43,302 bases of DNA from Clostridiales bacterium UBA1774 (GTDB lineage Bacteria > Bacillota > Clostridia > Oscillospirales > Oscillospiraceae), in contig DCGQ01000042.1 of the NCBI GenBank assembly GCA_002314635.1, positions 1 to 43,302 on the forward strand, written 5' to 3'. This document shows, piece after piece, positions 41,337 to 43,302 of this stretch (position 1 is its first letter; the number at the start of each line of letters is the position of its first letter). The notes under the pieces are model-generated. The model searched no databases and was not told where the DNA came from. It worked only from the letters and a program-made list of their open reading frames with translations. The position numbers were made by a program, and so were the translations under genes.

Positions 41337-42017
41337 ATGGGACGCTATGACCATCTGATTCATGTATTCGAAAAGGAATACAATACCATGTGGGGCGATT
41401 TTATGCCCACCTATCAGGCTTACTTCCGCGGCAAGGGCTGCATGGCCGAATCCGACCTGTATGCCTCCTATCGCTGCTATATGAAGGAAGCCTTTGTGGA
41501 TCGCGTTTCCAACTTCCACAGCGAGGAAGAGTATCTGTGCTTCATGGGCTATGATGTGGCGGATCCCTTCGGCTCCTTTGACGCGGAGATCAGCTTCTGG
41601 ATCGGACCCGATCTGGATCACATGGAAGAACACATCATTACCAAACCCACCATCGTCCGCATTCCCGCCTACTGGTGGCACTGCCCGCTGGAGTATCGGC
41701 GCGTAGGCAAGCCGGTATACTTTGAGGTGGTTCATCTGCGCGGCGAGTTCGGCACCTATCAGTATGCAGAGGTGGACGGCGTAAAGAAGCTGACCTATAC
41801 CGGCTTCACCACCTTCAACGGCCGGGTCCCCTGCGTGCTGGACGCCAGCAAGAAGTGCGACTACTGCGGCAAGTGCGGCCGGAAGCTGCCTCCGCCGGAG
41901 AAGCGCCGTCCCTTCGGCTTCCCACCCAAGGTGGAAGGTATGTGCACCTTCGACCCCAAGAAGAAGTGCGACTACTGCGGCAAGTGCGGCAAGAAAAAAC
42001 CGGAAGAACAGAAGTAA
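41337..42017 (+). CDS. Unknown cupin-like paralog with two C-terminal four-Cys modules
   Basis: This 226-residue protein repeats the design of its neighbour: an N-terminal cupin-like core with NFHSEEEYLCFMGYD, SFDAEISFWIG, IPAYWWHCPLEY and conserved aromatic residues, then a basic, proline-rich tail carrying the C-x7-C-x2-C-x2-C module twice (CVLDASKKCDYCGKC and CTFDPKKKCDYCGKC) about 37 residues apart. The module is encoded by an identical 30-bp repeat, so it arose by recent internal duplication. It starts 2 bp after the upstream stop, so the two proteins are probably made together and may form a hetero-oligomer. Function unknown. Confidence 0.78.
   Translation: MGRYDHLIHVFEKEYNTMWGDFMPTYQAYFRGKGCMAESDLYASYRCYMKEAFVDRVSNFHSEEEYLCFMGYDVADPFGSFDAEISFWIGPDLDHMEEHIITKPTIVRIPAYWWHCPLEYRRVGKPVYFEVVHLRGEFGTYQYAEVDGVKKLTYTGFTTFNGRVPCVLDASKKCDYCGKCGRKLPPPEKRRPFGFPPKVEGMCTFDPKKKCDYCGKCGKKKPEEQK
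41850..41990 (+). repeat. Direct 30-bp repeat encoding Cys modules
   Basis: The same 30 bp occur at 41850-41879 and 41961-41990, each encoding KKCDYCGKCG. The spacer of 81 bp keeps the frame. The exact nucleotide identity suggests recent duplication or gene conversion. Confidence 0.85.
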
Positions 42018-42025
42018 ACAGAAAA

Positions 42026-42060
42026 CCGGCAGGGAGCATAAAGCTCTCTGCCGGATTTTT
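42026..42060. terminator. Terminator after cupin-like pair
   Basis: A 12-bp stem CCGGCAGGGAGC / GCTCTCTGCCGG (one G-T) with a 5-nt loop is followed by ATTTTT on the plus strand; it may also serve the convergent minus gene. Confidence 0.85.
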
Positions 42061-42072
42061 CTGTTCGGAAGC

Positions 42073-42417
42073 TCAGCCCTTCTTGTTTTCGCGGGTATAG
42101 GAGCGGAGTGCTTCGATGGAGTCCTTCACCACCTGAGCCAGCTCAGGGTCATTATCGGTCATAACATGGCGCAGACGCTCAATCTGGCTGTCGGGATCAT
42201 AGTGCAGCAGACCCATAGCCTTTGCGGCGGCAAGCTTGGCTTCTCTCTCGGGACGGGCGAGAATGTCGGTCAGAATGTTGCGGCATTCTTCACTGCGGCC
42301 GGTGCCGCAGGCTTCCGCCACATCAATGGCTTCCTGCACATTCTTCTTCTCAGACAGCTTGCCAAGCTTCTTGAAATTCTTCTCTGCGACCATTTTTACA
42401 TACTTTTCGTTTGCCAT
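42073..42417 (-). CDS. HEAT-repeat-like small protein
   Basis: This 114-residue helical protein shows two to three HEAT-like helical hairpins, for example REAKLAAAKAMGLLHYD and DPELAQVVKDSIEALRSY. HEAT repeats form protein-binding scaffolds; no enzymatic motif is present. The N-terminus is basic (MANEKYVKMVAEKNFKKL). It has its own strong promoter with a palindrome over the -10. The partner is unknown. Confidence 0.75.
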   Translation of the reverse strand: MANEKYVKMVAEKNFKKLGKLSEKKNVQEAIDVAEACGTGRSEECRNILTDILARPEREAKLAAAKAMGLLHYDPDSQIERLRHVMTDNDPELAQVVKDSIEALRSYTRENKKG

Positions 42418-42476
42418 TGGAGGGGCCTTCCTTTCATGCGCTTTATATAATGTTGTATGAAAATCTGCGTTTACAT

Positions 42477-42505
42477 ATTGTATACAATGCTACCTGCTTT
42501 GTCAA
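42477..42505 (-). promoter_or_regulatory. Promoter with palindromic operator-like site
   Basis: Minus-strand perfect TTGACA (42500-42505), 17-bp spacer and TACAAT (42477-42482). The -10 is covered by a perfect 12-bp palindrome ATTGTATACAAT (42477-42488), a likely repressor-binding site (some GntR-family operators have this form). Confidence 0.7.
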
Positions 42506-42540
42506 GAAAATAACCCCCTTTTTCTGACAAGGAACGGAAA

Positions 42541-42584
42541 CATAAAGCAGCGCTGTACCCCGATGCGTTTGGAGTACAGCGCTG
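42541..42584 (-). terminator. Terminator of ACT-domain operon
   Basis: A perfect 11-bp stem CAGCGCTGTAC / GTACAGCGCTG with a 15-nt loop, followed on the minus strand by CTTTATG, lies 5 bp past the ACT gene stop. Confidence 0.65.
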
Positions 42585-42588
42585 TCTG

Positions 42589-42993
42589 TCAGCAGTCGAT
42601 GCCGGCCTTGCGAAGCAGCAGCTCGGCCTTTTCCGAATCCGGCGTCCGCAGTACGATGGTAGCGCTGCCGGAGCTGCGTCCGAAGAAGGCGTAGCTGTAG
42701 CTGAGACTGATTTCGTTTTCTGCCAGAACACCCAGGATCCGGGTAAGACTGCCCGGTTCATCCGGGACCGTCACCGTCAGAACGGGGGTCACGGTGCAGA
42801 CCCAGTTGTGTTCGGACAGCAGCGCCGCAGTATCCCGCGGACGATCCACAATGATCCGCGCGACGCCGTAGTCCTGACTTTCGGCAATGGACAGCGCCTG
42901 CAGATCCACCTGATTTTCCGCCAGTATATGCACAAAATCGCTGAGCTGGCCGGGCCGGTTCTCCAGAAATACGGATAATTGCTGGACAATCAC
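42589..42993 (-). CDS. Tandem ACT-domain protein
   Basis: This 134-residue protein is made of two ACT domains: VQQLSVFLENRPGQLSDFV (about 3-21) starts the first and VLTVTVPDEPGSLTRILGVL (about 71-90) the second, each with the glycine turn that binds an amino-acid ligand. Small ACT proteins of this type commonly sit beside phenylacetate-CoA ligase genes and indolepyruvate oxidoreductase genes in anaerobes, probably sensing amino acids. The start is GTG at 42993 after GAGGAGG, 12 bp downstream of the ligase stop, so the two are co-transcribed. Confidence 0.88.
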   Translation of the reverse strand: MIVQQLSVFLENRPGQLSDFVHILAENQVDLQALSIAESQDYGVARIIVDRPRDTAALLSEHNWVCTVTPVLTVTVPDEPGSLTRILGVLAENEISLSYSYAFFGRSSGSATIVLRTPDSEKAELLLRKAGIDC

Positions 42994-43005
42994 GATGATC
43001 CCTCC

Positions 43006-43302
43006 TCAGTAAAGATTTCGTTTGTCGATGACGCGCTTGGCTTTGCCCTCGCTGCGTTCGATGCTGCGGGGCGCTACCAGCCGCACCTTAGCCTGAATGC
43101 CGAGCATGGCTTTCAATGCGCCGGAAAGCTGCTTTTCCTTCTTGGTGATATCGGTGACGGAGTCGGACATCAGCTCCGGGGTCAGCTCCGCCAGCACATC
43201 GAAGGTGTCGGTGTTGTTCACCCGATCCACGATGATCTGATAATTGCTGGACATACCGCATTCCAGCAGCACCGATTCGATCTGGCTGGGGAATACGTTG
43301 AC
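43006..43302 (-). CDS. Phenylacetate-CoA ligase, C-terminal part (gene runs off window)
   Basis: The minus-strand frame is open from the window edge to a TGA at 43006-43008, giving the last 98 residues of a PaaK-type acyl-adenylate ligase. The C-terminal AMP-binding subdomain is recognisable: NVFPSQIESVLLECG, YQIIVDRVNNTDTFDV, the VRLVAPRSIERSEGKAKR stretch with the lysine that contacts the adenylate, and the end VIDKRNLY. It would activate phenylacetate or related aryl acids from aromatic amino-acid fermentation. An internal in-frame GTG at 43272 is not the start. Confidence 0.9.
   Translation of the reverse strand, partial: VNVFPSQIESVLLECGMSSNYQIIVDRVNNTDTFDVLAELTPELMSDSVTDITKKEKQLSGALKAMLGIQAKVRLVAPRSIERSEGKAKRVIDKRNLY

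Noticed and set aside
41850..41990. CRISPR-like repeat
   Set aside because: Only two repeat units, both in coding frame and encoding the same Cys module; no array or cas genes in the window.

Overview
The window looks like a chromosomal segment of an anaerobic, Gram-positive-type Clostridia bacterium, most likely a gut Oscillospirales/Ruminococcaceae relative. The evidence is a division/cell-wall (dcw) cluster with PASTA-type PBP2 and DivIB/FtsL, a T-box leader, good SD sequences, TTGACA/TATAAT-type promoters, a meso-DAP type MurE motif and several anaerobic enzyme families. The species cannot be named from the sequence alone.

Layout. (1) 1-3562: decayed end of a mobilizable element, with a MOBP relaxase, small ORFs and inverted repeats, a lipoprotein start and a large serine recombinase that has lost the N-terminal segment carrying its catalytic serine. 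It abuts the 3' side of a tRNA-Pro(TGG) gene (3596-3671, minus). (2) 3700-10270: accessory metabolism, with a flavin-binding PPOX protein, an Old-Yellow-Enzyme/2,4-dienoyl-CoA reductase-like enzyme, an orphan type IV pseudopilin, a class I aminotransferase and a hydantoinase/oxoprolinase-family protein. (3) 10271-24597: a 477-bp region with DnaA-box-like sites and a strong promoter, then mraZ-rsmH-ftsL-ftsI(spoVD)-murE-mraY-ftsW-murG-murA-divIB-ftsZ(A). A terminator and a separate promoter precede a second, different ftsZ(B). murF, murD and murC are not in the cluster. (4) 24619-28841: membrane protein, trmO, then a translationally coupled GH51 arabinofuranosidase and the N-terminal half of an FGGY sugar kinase; GtrA on the other strand. 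(5) 28918-30473: Trp T-box leader controlling a stand-alone trpB. (6) 30522-38487: a minus operon (rhamnulose-1-phosphate aldolase, DivIVA-like coiled coil, nitroreductase) divergent from a molybdopterin enzyme resembling the pyrogallol-phloroglucinol transhydroxylase large subunit, followed by a GT4 glycosyltransferase and an HtrA-like protease. (7) 38529-43302: NUDIX hydrolase, FliB-like Cys-rich protein, a small unknown protein, a tandem pair of unknown cupin-like proteins with repeated four-cysteine tails, a HEAT-like protein, an ACT-domain protein and the 3' end of phenylacetate-CoA ligase.

How the genes work together. The dcw block makes UDP-MurNAc-peptide and lipid-linked precursors and builds the divisome. 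The accessory genes suggest use of plant material (arabinose and rhamnose side chains, phenolics). The most unusual items are the tandem FtsZ pair with independent transcription, the cupin-like/Cys-module gene pair (40792-42017), and the transhydroxylase-like molybdoenzyme that has no iron-sulfur small subunit beside it. Long antisense ORFs across the GC-rich genes were judged to be shadows and left out.
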